From assembly GCA_003116995.1 (NCBI GenBank), contig BDSL01000096.1, positions 310,001 through 374,000 of the forward strand: DNA of 64,000 nucleotides, in the 5' to 3' direction. Positions 9,927 to 20,666 of this stretch are shown in pieces. The stretch is from Yamagishiella unicocca (taxonomy: Eukaryota; Chlorophyta; Chlorophyceae; Chlamydomonadales; Volvocaceae). Each line of letters opens with the position of its first letter. Within the stretch, counting starts at the first letter, position 1. The notes beneath the pieces were generated by a model. That model was not told where the DNA came from and did no database searches. It worked only from the letters and a program-made list of their open reading frames with translations. Position numbers and translations under genes: made by a program.

Positions 9927-11795
9927 GTGCCACATGCACGCCTTCAACCTGGCGATGCAGTCGGTGCTATCGCACAAGGTTTTCGCTGCGGTTGTGACCA
10001 AGTGCCAGAAGGTGGTGACGTTCGTGCGTGCATCACACGTTGCGTGCATCCTCGTTGATGCCAGCTTCGTGCAGTCGTGCACTCTCGTGTGCGAGCTGCT
10101 GGAGCCGTACGAGAAGGTCATCATGGCCATTCAGGCGAATGACTCCACCATCGGTGACGTGACACGGTACTGGATCTATCTGTCGGCCCAGCTGGGTATC
10201 ACCTGCGCCAAGCTGAACTCATGTGAGCTCGTTTACGTATCTTTAGGCCGTTCTTATTGCATGTTGTTATTCGTTGTCTCTAGTGACATAGTGATACAGT
10301 TGACCCCCAGTCCCTCCCCATGTGTTCTGAGTTGCCCATTGCAGTCCTGGCAGTGCACATCATTGCCACGTTCAACGCGCGGGCCAGAGAGATGAACACG
10401 CCCCTGTGCCGCCTGGCCCTGTTCCTGGACCCGAGGTACAAGGGCCTAGTGAACGTGGAGGCACAGGATCACATGCAGGCCATGGTGCAGGAGGTGAGAG
10501 GCCATCATGGGAACAGGGCAGGGCAGCCTATGGACGGGGCAGGGTGGACGGGGCAGGGCACCCTACCTGCGGTGTACGGGGTTGCGTCTAGCTTAACTGA
10601 GACATCGTGAGGTCGTACCCCAGATGCTGGGGCGGGGCTGGGGCCTGGCGGGAGCCCAGACCCCGGGGGTGGGGCTCACTTCTGATAGGGGAGCCCACGC
10701 GTGCCAATTCCCTCTGAGAGTGGGCCCGCTGCCTGATCTAATTGGTTCATGCCCTTTATGCTGCAAACCCCCATTGAACAGTGCATGGGCGTTCTGCGGA
10801 AGCGCCGGGTCATCAACCCAGCCGACGAGGAGGAGGAGAAGCTGTTGTTGCAGAGGCAGCTGGCGGAGTACGCTCGGGGGAAGGGCACCTTTTAGAAGGA
10901 CTGTCCCAAGGACCTGCAGGGCATGCGTGACTACTGGGACACTCTGCCGAACAGCTACGGAAAGCTCAGCCACGTGGCGCTCACCCTGCACAGCGTGACA
11001 CCTCATGCTGCGGGCAATGAACGCTGCTTCAGCGCCATGGGCAGGACCCACTCAGACGACCGCAACCAGCTGTCTCTGGGCAAGGTCAGCATGACCACAA
11101 CCATCCAGATGTACAACCGCCAAATGCAGCCGGAGGGGCCCCAGCACATTGCTGACCAGCGCGCAGCTAAACGGGCTAAGATGGTGGCGTCGCAGCAGGC
11201 TTCCCAGCAGGAGCCACCTAGCCAGCAGGCACAGGAGCAGGCACAGCTGCAGCAGGCGCAGCAGGCAGCCTTCAACGCTGGCTTGGTGCACATTGCGAAC
11301 AGGCAATGGCAGCAACCACAGGCAGTCGTCAACGCGCTGGCGCACCCTGCTGCCGCTCCGCTGGCTGGACTGTATGGCCACGAGGAGCTGATGACGGCCG
11401 TGCTGCAGGAGGAGGCGATAGCTGAAGGCAGCACCGCTGCTGCCACCAGTGCTGGTGCTGGCAGCGGGAGCACTGGTGCTTACGGCGCCCCTGCAGCTGT
11501 GGCCGTCGCTGAACAGGCTCAGGACAACCAGGACGAGGATGAGGAGTGGGCCCCTGCAGACCTCGAGGAGTCCCTTCAAACGGTCTATGCCGAGCAGGAG
11601 GAAGAGAGGGAGCCCACCGTGCGTGCTGCGACTGCGATGGGCCTCATGACTGGCGAGGCTGAGGGCCTCGCAGCCCCGGAGACTGTGTACCAGCTGATAC
11701 GGCAGCATTTCCCCTGGGTCATTTGGACCAAGAACCCTCTCAACTTCGACGTCGGGGAACGGGCCCGGGTGTACCAGGTTGGAGGGGAGCAATGA
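9927..11795 (+). pseudogene. hAT-family transposase, 5'-truncated and disrupted
   Basis: Visible segments: 9927-10222 opens CHMHAFNLAMQSVLSHKVF, the CxxH part of the hAT RNase-H fold, and continues LLEPYEKVIMAIQANDSTIGDVTRYW. 10345-10493 holds LALFLDPRYKGL (the conserved LDPRYK motif). About 10754-11795 holds the C-terminal hAT dimerisation domain (LSHVALTLHSVTPHAAGNERCFSAMGR, HSDDRNQLS; Pfam Dimer_Tnp_hAT type), then a Gln-rich region and an acidic tail ending at 11795. Breaks: no BED finger or first catalytic Asp region upstream. The segment between VRASHVAC and LLEPYEK is too short, removing the expected second catalytic region. There is an in-frame TAG at 10893-10895. The copy is therefore unlikely to be active. 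Terminal inverted repeats and the 8-bp target duplication were not found. Confidence 0.85.
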
Positions 11796-12602
11796 GAGAT
11801 AGAGAGAACCTGTGTATCGGGTGTTGGGGATATCCAAATAGCTAGCATGGGAGTGGTGAAGCCGAAGAGTGAAGGTTGTGAAGGGTTTTATGTGGTGGCG
11901 GTCACTGCGCTTTTGCCACGCACACCGTCAACCCTTTGTTAAGAACTTGCTTGTTAATGAAGGTGCTGGAGCGCGACTACAGGCGTATCTACATTTAAAC
12001 ACTCAATGACATAGGCTCCTCCAGTGTTAAGGCTGTGTTGTAGGCGCCGTTGCTAGGGTACAGCCAGTGGAAAGACCGCCCGTTGCTTCTCGTCGGATTG
12101 GCACGTTCTGGGCGCCCGCTGCAACTTCAGAATTTACGCTTACGTGTTTTATATGTATTGCATCTGAAAGGGGGGCTTATTTCCTTGTTTTCCTTTACGC
12201 CAAAGATAACGCATTACGCCGAGGGGTCGTGATGTACGACACAATTACGCCTATACGCCTGGCGTAAAGAGTTTGACCTGTAACTTACGGCGGAAGCTCG
12301 AAATAATTACGGTGCCAACGCTGGGCGTACTCACGATGCTCTCTCCCGTGGCGCGCTCGGCTGTGCCAGCCGGCACTTTGGCGATGGTTGCCATGCACAA
12401 GCCTCACAATGGTTTGGTACATAACGCTGAGTAATCAGGACCTGCGAGGAGACGCACTCAACGCAGTAAGCAACTCGACCGGCTACCCGGCTACCCGGTA
12501 ATGACTATGTTCCCATGTTCCCAAGCATGACCGGCTAGCCTTACGTCCCCACAGAATACTGCCCAAAATCACTCCAAGCCTACAGTACCCTTAGTTTGAC
12601 GG
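11796..12602. other. 3' flank of the hAT remnant
   Basis: AT-richer than the surroundings. A TGTAA at about 12280 could be a polyadenylation signal of the element. Several 'ttacgcc' words cluster at 12190-12270. No gene seen. Confidence 0.4.
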
Positions 12603-13660
12603 ATAAAAGCTCGATGTGTCCGGACCACTCACAAGGGTGGGAACACGTCCTGAAACGCTGGGAGCAGGGTCATGACACACACCATGTTCCCACCAATAAC
12701 CCCCGTGCTCCCACCCATTCCCCCGCTCATCTCACCCGCATGGATGCCCGATACCTTGAAATACAACGTCTACAATTAAGTCGATGTGTCCGGACAACTT
12801 GAAAGGCGGGAACACGTCCTATGGCATAAACGTGACGGTTAGGGGTCGTTTTGGCTGACCGTGGGTGTCGGTTATTGGGTGGGTCGGTCAACCGTCGTTA
12901 GAGGGTCGGTACACGGTCGTGTCAGTTACCGAGTGCAAGGGTAACCCAACCTAGTGGTTGGGTAAACGGGTACCCAACGGGTACCCCAGTTAACGAACCC
13001 TATGGGTGGGTTACAGTACCGGTACCGTTTCTGGCTACCGACCCCTGTAAACGGGTACCCAGGTTTACAAACCATGTGTTTTGGTACCCTTGCCTCAGTA
13101 TCCCAAACGGGGGTTCAACGCTCGTTAACCGAAGATTAACCGACCCCCTACGGACCGGTTAACCCTGGTTACCCAGCCCGACCTGGCCTGGTTGTGAACA
13201 GCAGCAGCAATGACAGAATGACATCCATTCTGGTGTATTACAAAGCAGGACCAGCTGCACGGCTGTCCACGCTGCCACCCGCTGCCCGCACACAGCTGTC
13301 CACGCTGTCGCCCGCCTAAAATGCTGGGAATGGCATGCACCGTGTCCCACCAATTGCAAGGGCGGGAACACGGCCTAAAATGCTGGGAACATGGTCATGA
13401 CACGCACCGTGTTTCCACCAATAACACCCGTGTATGTTCCCAACGATTCCCCAGCTCATATCATTCGCATGGATGCCAGGTACCCTCTGTATGACGTATA
13501 AGGGCTATTCGTTGTGTCCGGACCAATTGCAAGGGCGGGAACACGGCTTAAAATGCCGGGAACACGGTCATGACACGCACCAAAGCAAGCAATAATACCC
13601 GTGTTCCCAACGATTCCCCGGCTCATATCATTTGCAAGGATGCCCGGCAACGACGATTAT
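12603..13660. repeat. Satellite-like repeat, unit about 172 bp, interrupted by an insertion
   Basis: Four related starts (tgtgtccggacca/tgtcccaccaatt + gcaagggcgggaacacg) occur at about 12612, 12785, 13345 and 13516. Spacing within each pair is about 172 bp. Shared landmarks inside the unit are ggtcatgacac(a/g)cacc, cccgtg-tcccaacgattccc and catggatgcc. The two pairs are separated by about 500 bp of different sequence (12830-13335), so an insertion probably split one array. Confidence 0.75.
12830..13170. repeat. Block of overlapping short palindromes inside the satellite
   Basis: Dense in GGGTACCC, GGTTAACC, CCGGTACCG and AACGGGTACCC words in both orientations, with almost no other sequence. 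Its composition resembles 7740-8040. It looks like a structured element or element end inserted in the satellite array. Confidence 0.55.
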
Positions 13661-13871
13661 GGTGTGTTGCCTACCGTGGGCCCCTCAGCTCTGTCAGCAG
13701 GCACCTCGCAGATGATTTCCATGTAACCCGCACGTTGGTTTGCTAAGCAACGGTTTCCGTTGCGGATTTACTCGTTCGCGACTGCTTTGCTGCTGCTGCT
13801 GCTGCTGCCGCTGGACAGCCATTGATGCCGCTGCTGCTGCGCTGGTGGTAGAACCTGCGGATGCATGACAG
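13661..13871. other. Short spacer with CTG/CAG microsatellite
   Basis: A (gct)n run at about 13786-13808 and a second gctgctgctg at 13828. No start exon is recognised for the exons that follow. Confidence 0.4.
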
Positions 13872-14204
13872 GTGCGCGGGCGCCAACTTGTGGGGCAGCT
13901 CGCAAATGCGCAAGCAGGTGCCGACACCGGCCGCACAGGCGCCGCGCTGGCCCCACTGTTGGCGCGGAGCCAGGAGCGCGGCGACGCCGTACGTGCCACA
14001 TCAGCGAGATTTTGGCACACACTGGCAACCGCGCGTGCGAGTCTTTGCAGCATCCGTAAACAGAGCGAGGTAATTACTAAGTCCTTCAAATTGCCCATGC
14101 GAGCGTCTGGCCAAAGGGCGACTGCGGAAGGACGTCATGTCGCCTTTTTGCAGCCGTTACGACATGCGGCTGACGGAAATCGCTGTGATGGCGCCAATAT
14201 ATAA
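13872..14204 (+). CDS. Two orphan exons of an unrecognised gene
   Basis: A tgacag acceptor is followed by 66 in-phase codons (13872-14069; LVGQLANAQAGADTGRTGAA, then SARFWHTLATARASLCSIRKQSE) and a GAG|GTAATT donor. A tttttgcag acceptor then gives a terminal exon at 14154-14204 in the same phase. The reading has host-like codons and helical character. No upstream exon or start was found, and the frame also runs open through the putative intron. It stops where the TATA box of the next gene lies. It could be a gene relic or part of an unannotated transposon. Confidence 0.3.
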   Translation: MRGRQLVGQLANAQAGADTGRTGAALAPLLARSQERGDAVRATSARFWHTLATARASLCSIRKQSEVITKSFKLPMRASGQRATAEGRHVAFLQPLRHAADGNRCDGANI

Positions 14205-14245
14205 CACATCGGGGCCAGAGATCGCTCGGCACCTAGCAGTATAAA
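14198..14245 (+). promoter_or_regulatory. Core promoter of the LEA-like gene (two TATA words)
   Basis: TATATAA at 14198-14204 and TATAAA at 14240-14245 lie 90 and 49 bp upstream of the ATG at 14294. This is the normal range for algal nuclear TATA boxes with short 5' leaders. Confidence 0.5.
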
Positions 14246-14293
14246 CATTTGCGGAACTCAGTCGCTGTAAAAACTACAAAGCTGTGCTGCAAA

Positions 14294-15956
14294 ATGGCTA
14301 TCGTAAACGTCGCCACCTCGGCCAGCAGGGCGCAGGCGGTCTCGGCGCGGAGGCCATGGCTTCTGCCCAGCCCCAGCCGCCGCACTGCTGCTGCTGGTCC
14401 TGCGGGCAGCAGGCTCGTCGGCAAGGCTGGGCGGGAAGTGCGAGATGTGGCTGCACTGGGACCTCAGTTCGCGACGGCCGCCGCGGCTGCGTTGCTGCTG
14501 CTGGTACGTTCCGATCCAACGCGTGGCCCTGTTTGGCTGCTTGGCATCACCCCCACGTAACTTACCACCAAGTCGTTGCTGCTGTGCGTCGTCGCGCCCC
14601 TGCCTGCGTCGCGCCCCCGGCTTGCGGCTGCCGACCCATGGGTCCGCGCCCGCCGGCGCCCGCCGGCGCGCACCGTACTCGCGAGGGCCGCCGCCGAGGC
14701 CAGCCACCTTCCCCTTACACCTCATCCCCTACCCTCTCACAGCGCCTTCACTTTGGCCCCCCAACCCCCCACACATTTAAAACCAGTGTCCGAGGACCAT
14801 GCGCCAACTATCCTATCCATGTCGCGTAACCGGTTTTTTTGCCCCCCCCCCCCCTACATCCAGGCGCCGATCCATGTGCCGGCTGCGGATGCTGCCGCTC
14901 TGCTGGCGCCGGCGACCGCCCCGACCTCGACCTCAGTCCGGCCGCCGCCACCAACTGCCCCTGGGCCCAGGCCCATCGCCGAGGTCGCCGACCTGTCCTC
15001 CTGGCTCTCCGCCAAGCTGCGCCCCCCGGAGCCGGTCCGAGCCAGCAGCACCGCAGTGGAGCTGAAGCCCAAGGCGCGGGAGCTGGGGCAGGGTGAGCGG
15101 TGGGGCGGCGAGGTCAGACCAGGGCGATGTGGATCTGGGTCCCCGGCGGGGAGGGTGAGGGTCCCGCGCACCTCATACACAACCGCAGGCGAGGTCCGCA
15201 TATCCTACCCCCTAGCCACCTGTCACCTGTTTCTGCCCCCGAACCATATGTCGTGTAATAGTGTCTTCTCGCCACCCTCCCGCCCCCCTCGCGCGTGCAG
15301 GCGTCCAGGATGCCGCCTCTGCCGCCGCCAGCAAGGTTTCCGCCGCCGCCAACAAGGCCGGCGAAGAGACCGCCAGCAAGGCCTCTGAAGCCGCCAGCAA
15401 GGTTTCTGCCGCCGCCAACAAGGCAGGCGAGCAGACAGTCAGCAAGGCCTCTGAAGCCGCCAGCAAGGTTTCTGCTGCCGCCAACAAGGCAGGCGAGCAG
15501 ACGGTCAGCAAGGCCTCTGAAGCCGCTAGCAAGGTTTCTGCCGCCGCCAACAAGGCCGGAGAGCAGACGGTCAGCAAGGCCTCTGAAGCCGCCAGCAAGG
15601 TTTCTACCGCCGCCAACAAGGCAGGCGAACAGACCGCCAGCAAGGCCTCTGAAGCCGCCAGCAAGGTTTCTGCCGCCGCCAACAAGGCCGGCAAACAGAC
15701 CGTCAGCAAGGCCTCTGACGCCGCCGGCAAAGCCGCTGACGCCGCCAACAAGGCCGGCGAGGCTGCCGGCCTGGCCTCCTCGAGTCGCGCCACCGAGGTC
15801 CCCGCCACCTCCGACCTGCTGTCCTCAGTGGCAAAGCCCAGCCCCGCGCCGGGAGCCGGCCCCGTTCAGAAGGCGGCGCGCGCCGAAGCCAAGTCTGAGT
15901 CCACAGAGCCGGCGCTGCGCGCCGATGCAACGGCGGCGGGACAGAAGGGAAAATAG
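14294..15956 (+). CDS. LEA-like repeat protein, probably plastid-targeted
   Basis: Three exons, 14294-14503, 14864-15092 and 15301-15956, join in phase to give 364 residues. The first 55 or so residues are rich in Ala, Ser and Arg with almost no acids (MAIVNVATSASRAQAVSARR), a chloroplast transit peptide type. An Ala/Leu stretch at about 60-70 could be a thylakoid or membrane signal. Residues 75-145 are Pro-rich and disordered. Residues 150-290 consist of near-perfect 22-residue units (SAAANKAGEQTVSKASEAAS + KV), each two 11-mers. They have the Lys/Glu/Ala pattern of group-3 LEA proteins, which fold into amphipathic helices on drying and protect membranes or enzymes. Intron 1 carries a form A element immediately before its acceptor. 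Tandem DNA repeats mean copy number could vary between strains. The family call rests on composition and period only. Confidence 0.72.
14786..14842 (-). repeat. Dispersed intron-type element, form A copy 2
   Basis: Plus strand: tccgaggaccatgcgccaac, tatcctatccatgtcgcgta, accggtttttt. It lies in intron 1 of the LEA-like gene and is directly followed by the C-rich tract and the cag acceptor at 14863, so it may supply part of the polypyrimidine tract. Confidence 0.75.
15310..15725 (+). repeat. Coding tandem repeat, 66-bp period
   Basis: About six imperfect copies of a 66-bp unit within the last exon of the LEA-like gene encode the 22-residue helical repeat. Differences are mostly at third positions (gccgcc/gctgcc, gtc/gcc). 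Confidence 0.9.
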
Positions 15957-17404
15957 GTCGCGACCAGCGGTGGAGGCGGCGACTGCTTCGGCGGCGGCAA
16001 GGCGCAGGTGGGGCCGGAGTGGGAGCCGGGGCAGCAGGGACGACTGCGGCGGTTGGGGTGTGCATGTGTGTGTGTTTTAAGTTTGCGCAATAGGGTGTGT
16101 TCACCCTCATGAAATCTGCAAAACGGTGGCTGGGGCGAGAAGGGCCTGCCTGCCATCAGCGTGCAGTGATACTCCCAATCGGATGCCCGACCACGTACAA
16201 ACTGCTTCCAACCAGGTGGCCGACTACGTACAAACCAGCCGACGCTGAACATCATCACTACCCTCCCTATTCCCCCCGCCCCCCGCTCCTACCGGGTCTT
16301 CCTGGCCATCCCCCCCCACAGCTCGACTGCAGCCCGAGAGCGATGGAGAGAGGGACGTCGAAGAACACCGGTGCTGGGCACGACAGTGAGGACGGAGGGA
16401 GGGAGGGTTGAGTGATGGACGTTGCGGAGTGGGGGCGGGCTGAGCCGACTGGATTGGTTTGATGGGCTGGATGGAAGCGCTGCGCGATGGTTGCTGGCCA
16501 TCTTCTGTTGCGGTGTTGTTGCTGGCCGGCGCAAGGGGAGAGTGATTTTAAAACCACCGTCAGGAGGACGGGCGGTACCTCGCAGGTCAGCTGTAGCGCA
16601 CCGGCTTACCCGAGGTTGGGCGGCGGTCGTATGCTGCTACGTCGCTGGTTGGATGTTTTTGGTGGTGGTAGTGGACGCGGGGTGATGCGACGGGCTGACG
16701 GAAGCGTACTGTCTGCCACACTCAAAAGTTGTGTTTCGTTTTGGATGGTGCGATAGCAATAGTCGGTGGTGGGACGGCAATGGTCGGCGCCGTGGCTGGG
16801 AGTGTTTGCAGCAAGGCGCCTCCCATCCAGGTGACGTCTCTTGTCAGGCAAGAGGAATCCTCGAGGACACGGCAGGCCGCTCCGGCCCCTGTAACGCAGT
16901 TCCAAAACGACATCGACATCGAAAGACACCCAAGAATGCGATGATAAACCCTAACAGCAACAAAGATTCCACGCGACATGGCAGAGACGCGGCTAAATGA
17001 ATGCACGAATGCACTCCTCAAAACTGCCTGCCTCGCCGTTCTCCTCTCGACTCTCGAGATACCAACGAGCCCCCTCCTCGGCACACAGCCTGACAACCAG
17101 AGCGCACCGCAAAACCGCACACACCCGCTCCGACCCCCTCACCTGTCCTTGCATCCACCCACCCCACCCCACCCCACCCCACACGCTTCCTAAACCCATG
17201 CTGGTCAGCAACCAACTACGCCGCCCCCAACCCTCCCTCCCTCCCTCCCCCCTCCCTTCCTTCCATCCATCCATCCACTCTACCTAGTCAAACCCACTCC
17301 ATCCATCCCTCCAGTTAAGAAAGGTCCATCCGCACCGCCCAGCTAGGCACCCTCCTCCTACGGTCCCTCCATCAGCCCCTCCCGGCCGGAGCGTACTCCA
17401 GCGC
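15957..17404. other. Gene-free stretch between convergent genes
   Basis: It contains the 3' flanks of the LEA-like gene (+) and adenylate kinase (-). C-rich simple sequence (acccc)n and (ccctc)n lies at 17150-17250, and (catc)n near 17260. A TGTAA at about 16889 is the only plus-strand polyadenylation-like word and is over 900 bp from the LEA stop. No exon seen. Confidence 0.45.
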
Positions 17405-20400
17405 TCATTCCGAGCTCATGGCCGACGCAATGGCCGAAGCCACCTCGTCCTGCGGGCGGTCCGCCTTGAGCGCCACCACCTTGGCCGCGTAGTGCTCGAT
17501 GACGGGGGTGGTCTGGCTGTGGAAGGCGCCCAGGCGGGCCTTGAGCGTCTCCGCGTTGTCGTCCTTGCGCTGGATGAGCGGCTCGCCGGTGAGGTCGTCC
17601 ACGCCGGCAACCTGGAGGGGCGAGGGGGCGGGGCGGGGCGGGGCGGGGGCAGAAGTGAGAGTGTGGGAGGCGCGGAGGGTGGCGGCATCAACACTGGGGA
17701 GCCAGCACACCAGCCCCAGACACACCCCTCCTCATGCCCCCTGAGACCCATTTTACCCCCCAGCACTCTCCTTCGGACCCCTATTCTTCCCCTCCTCTGT
17801 TGCCCGGATCCCCCCCCATCCCCGCACGATATCAGTTTTATGGACTCGCCTTCGGCGGTGCGAACTTCTCGTGGTATGAGCGGCCGCTGTTGGGGTGCAC
17901 CCAGCGCCCGATGACGCGCTCGACCTGCGCCCAGGGGGGGGGGGCACGCAAGGGGGGAGGAGGGGGGGTCACCCACCCCGCGCCAGGCAGGTGGAGGACG
18001 GTGGGTCCGGGAGCGTCCAGGAGAGGCCAGGGGCCGTGGGTGTTGCTGCAGGGCGGCAGGGTGAACAAGAGCGGCAACATATGCCTGCTGGCCCCCGGTT
18101 GTGGCTGTGGTGGTTGTGGCGGTTGGCACCGCTTGCAAGCTCTCAAGCTGGTGGGTCCACGCTCCGGGGTGGCCAGCCCCGAGGCCCGGCACCTGCCGAT
18201 GCGGGTTTCGTTGCCGTGACAGCGCCAAATCAGCAACATGACGCACCCAAAGGACCCCCTCTCCTCTATGCGGGCGCCGCCCTGCCCCCCTGGAGCCGCC
18301 CCCCCCTCACCAGCAGAGCGTCAGGCACCATGAAGTTGAGCACCCGGTCGATGGTGTGGCCCCGCTTGGCCAACATCTCGTCCAGCTTTTGGGCCTGGGG
18401 GCGGGTGGTGTGCAGGCGAGCAGCGGGTCGGGGTTGCGGGTGCTGGAGGCTGATGGCCGGCGCTCCAGTAATCGCACTCGGTCGCTGCCTCGACGGGCCA
18501 AAAGCTCCGCCTGAGGCCGCAGTCGCAGCCGCCCCCTCGCGCCCCCTGCCTCCGCACTCCCCTTCCGCTGCTGCCGACGTCAGGTGCACCCCCACCACCA
18601 TAACCACTAGCTCACCCACCCACCCGCTGCCACCGGACCGCAGGAGCCAGCCCTGGAAGCCAGAGGTGCCGTGAGGTGCCTTCCGCTGGCTGAGCGCCAC
18701 CCTGCGGCTATCGCGAGTTGTGACCAATCCCCTTCAGGCCCCTCCCCTCCCCTCCCGGCCCCTACCCTCAAACCTCTCCTCTCTCCCCCCCAGGGTAATC
18801 AGGTGGTGTCCATGCCGTACTTCTCGCAGGAGCAGGGGCCCCCAGGTCGCAAACATACTTTGATCCCCCCACTACTTTGGCGGCCGCCTACACCCTAAGG
18901 CACCGCCTCGTTCGCCTTTGTTCGTACACCCTTCCGGTTCAGGTTCACTGCCCCTCCCCCCCCAGTCCAACATCAACCACACACACCCAAACTATGCGAG
19001 CTGACGGTACTACGTGGAGCTCCCACACGGCGCGAGCAGCTGGCGCCAATTGCAGCCAGGCAGTGTCAGGCAGTGTCAGGCAGTGTCAGGCAGTGTCAGG
19101 CAGTGTCAGGCAGTGTCAGGCAGTGTCAGGCAGTGTCAGGCAGTGTCAGGCAGTGTCAGGCAGTGTCAGGCAGTGTCAGGCAGTGTCAGGCAGTGTCAGG
19201 CAGTGTCAGGCAGTGTCAGGCAGTGTCAGGCAGTGTCAGGCAGTGTCAGGCAGTGTCAGGCAGTGTCAGGCAGTGTCAGGCAGTGTCAGGCAGTGTCAGG
19301 CAGTGTCAGGCAGTGTCAGGCAGTGTCAGGCAGTGTCAGGCAGTGTCAGGCAGTGTCAGGCAGTGTCAGGCAGTGTCAGGCAGTGTCAGGCAGTGTCAGG
19401 CAGTGTCAGGCAGTGTCAGGCAGTGTTCGGGTGGAGGCCACGAGGGCTGGTGAGGGTCTGACTGTCACGTGCGTCTTAGTGGACGATCAGGGCGCGGCGC
19501 CTCGTCACGAAACCACCCGCTGCCACCACCAGCCCCTCGACAGCCAAGGACCTCCATGCACTGTCATCTGGGCCCCTCCCCCTCCCCTGCCGCTGACTCC
19601 AATCTCCATCCAGGGACACGCAGCCTCCTCCCCCTTCCCTCAGCCCCCAGGCAGTCCGGCGCCTGCACCGTTTGTGTTTCCTTTACCCGCCCGGCAGCTC
19701 CGTTCCCTCCGCCCGCCCGCCCTCGCCATTAATTGAGCGCCAAGTTGCTCTCCCACCCCCCTGCAGCTCCCCTTCCTCAGACAGGTCGCTAGGGCCTACC
19801 TGAACCACGGTGCGGGGGAAGCCGTCCAGGATGAAGCCCTTCGAGCACTCCGGCTGCTTCGTCGCCTCCTCGATTAGCCCAATCACAATCTCGTCGCTCA
19901 CCAGCGCGCCCGACTCCATCGCCTTCTTGGCCTGTTGGTGACGCGGCGGCGGCAGCAGCTTTGGTTGCAGTCGCGTGGCTTCTAGCCACACGTGGTAGGG
20001 GGTTCTGGGAGTTGACGCAACCGCTCATCGCAACTGCCCGTGCATTTCGAGCGCCAAAGGTAAATACGTTGACAAACATAGAGCAGCACGGCGCGATGGA
20101 TCCCGGACCGCCGGGCCCCGCAATTTGCAATCATGACATCCACAGGCCACGCAGGGGCCACGCGTTAATAATTTGCGCTGATTATATGATGAATTGAGAC
20201 AATAAATGCTGAGCTGTTGGGTCCTGAGGGATTAAAGGCCGCTTTAGCAGATTGAAACGCAGGCAGACGTTCGTCCGCACGTGCGAGGAGCCACACGCAC
20301 CTCGAGACCAAGTGGCGTCTTAGCGGCCACTGCAGAACGCAGCATATCACCAGTCGCCAGGTGGCAAAGGCAGTGATCATGCTTAATGCGGGGCGACTGA

Positions 20401-20666
20401 GTGCCCTTGCCGCAACCTGGGGGACCTGTTGATACAACAACGTGAGAATAACAAGTGAGGTGGCGCTTTAACAAAGAAGCAATGGCAGACAGCAGCGCGA
20501 CTGGCCGCTTCCAACGCGATAGACGCAATCTGCCCGCCGCCACATGGCACTGCTGTCGCTCACCAATTAGGATAACACGCTTCTCCGGCTTCTTGGTGCA
20601 ATCCAGCCGGTGCTGAATCTCCTTAATCAGCTCCTCCGTCGACACTTCAGACAGGTCCATCGGCAT
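17405..20666 (-). CDS. ADK: Adenylate kinase (long, LID-containing type)
   Basis: Catalyses ATP + AMP = 2 ADP and balances the adenylate pool. Six exons on the minus strand: 20666-20564, 20425-20301, 19931-19800, 18394-18311, 17924-17850, 17611-17405; 241 residues, all in phase. Domains in order: a short N-terminal helix (no transit peptide, so probably cytosolic), P-loop [10 protein letters not shown] split across exons 1/2, AMP-binding LATGDMLR and [16 protein letters not shown] segment [20 protein letters not shown], and ERxIxRKDD-type QRKDDN. The P-loop has Cys where most homologs have Ser, outside the invariant Gly/Lys positions. Intron 5 (17849-17612) starts GCGAGT. Aligned homologs read KFAPPK-V-GVDD, so the exon must end after AAG, making this a GC-AG intron. 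The intron between exons 3 and 4 carries a 37-copy minisatellite. Confidence 0.97.
19057..19426. repeat. Perfect minisatellite, 10-bp unit x 37
   Basis: The unit caggcagtgt is repeated 37 times without a single change, inside an intron of the adenylate kinase gene. Perfect identity over 370 bp implies recent expansion or strong homogenisation. Open frames across it are artefacts of the period. Confidence 0.97.

Noticed and set aside
18877..19736. Plus-strand frames with repeated [10 protein letters not shown]
   Set aside because: Pure product of the perfect 10-bp minisatellite, which lies in an intron of the minus-strand adenylate kinase gene.
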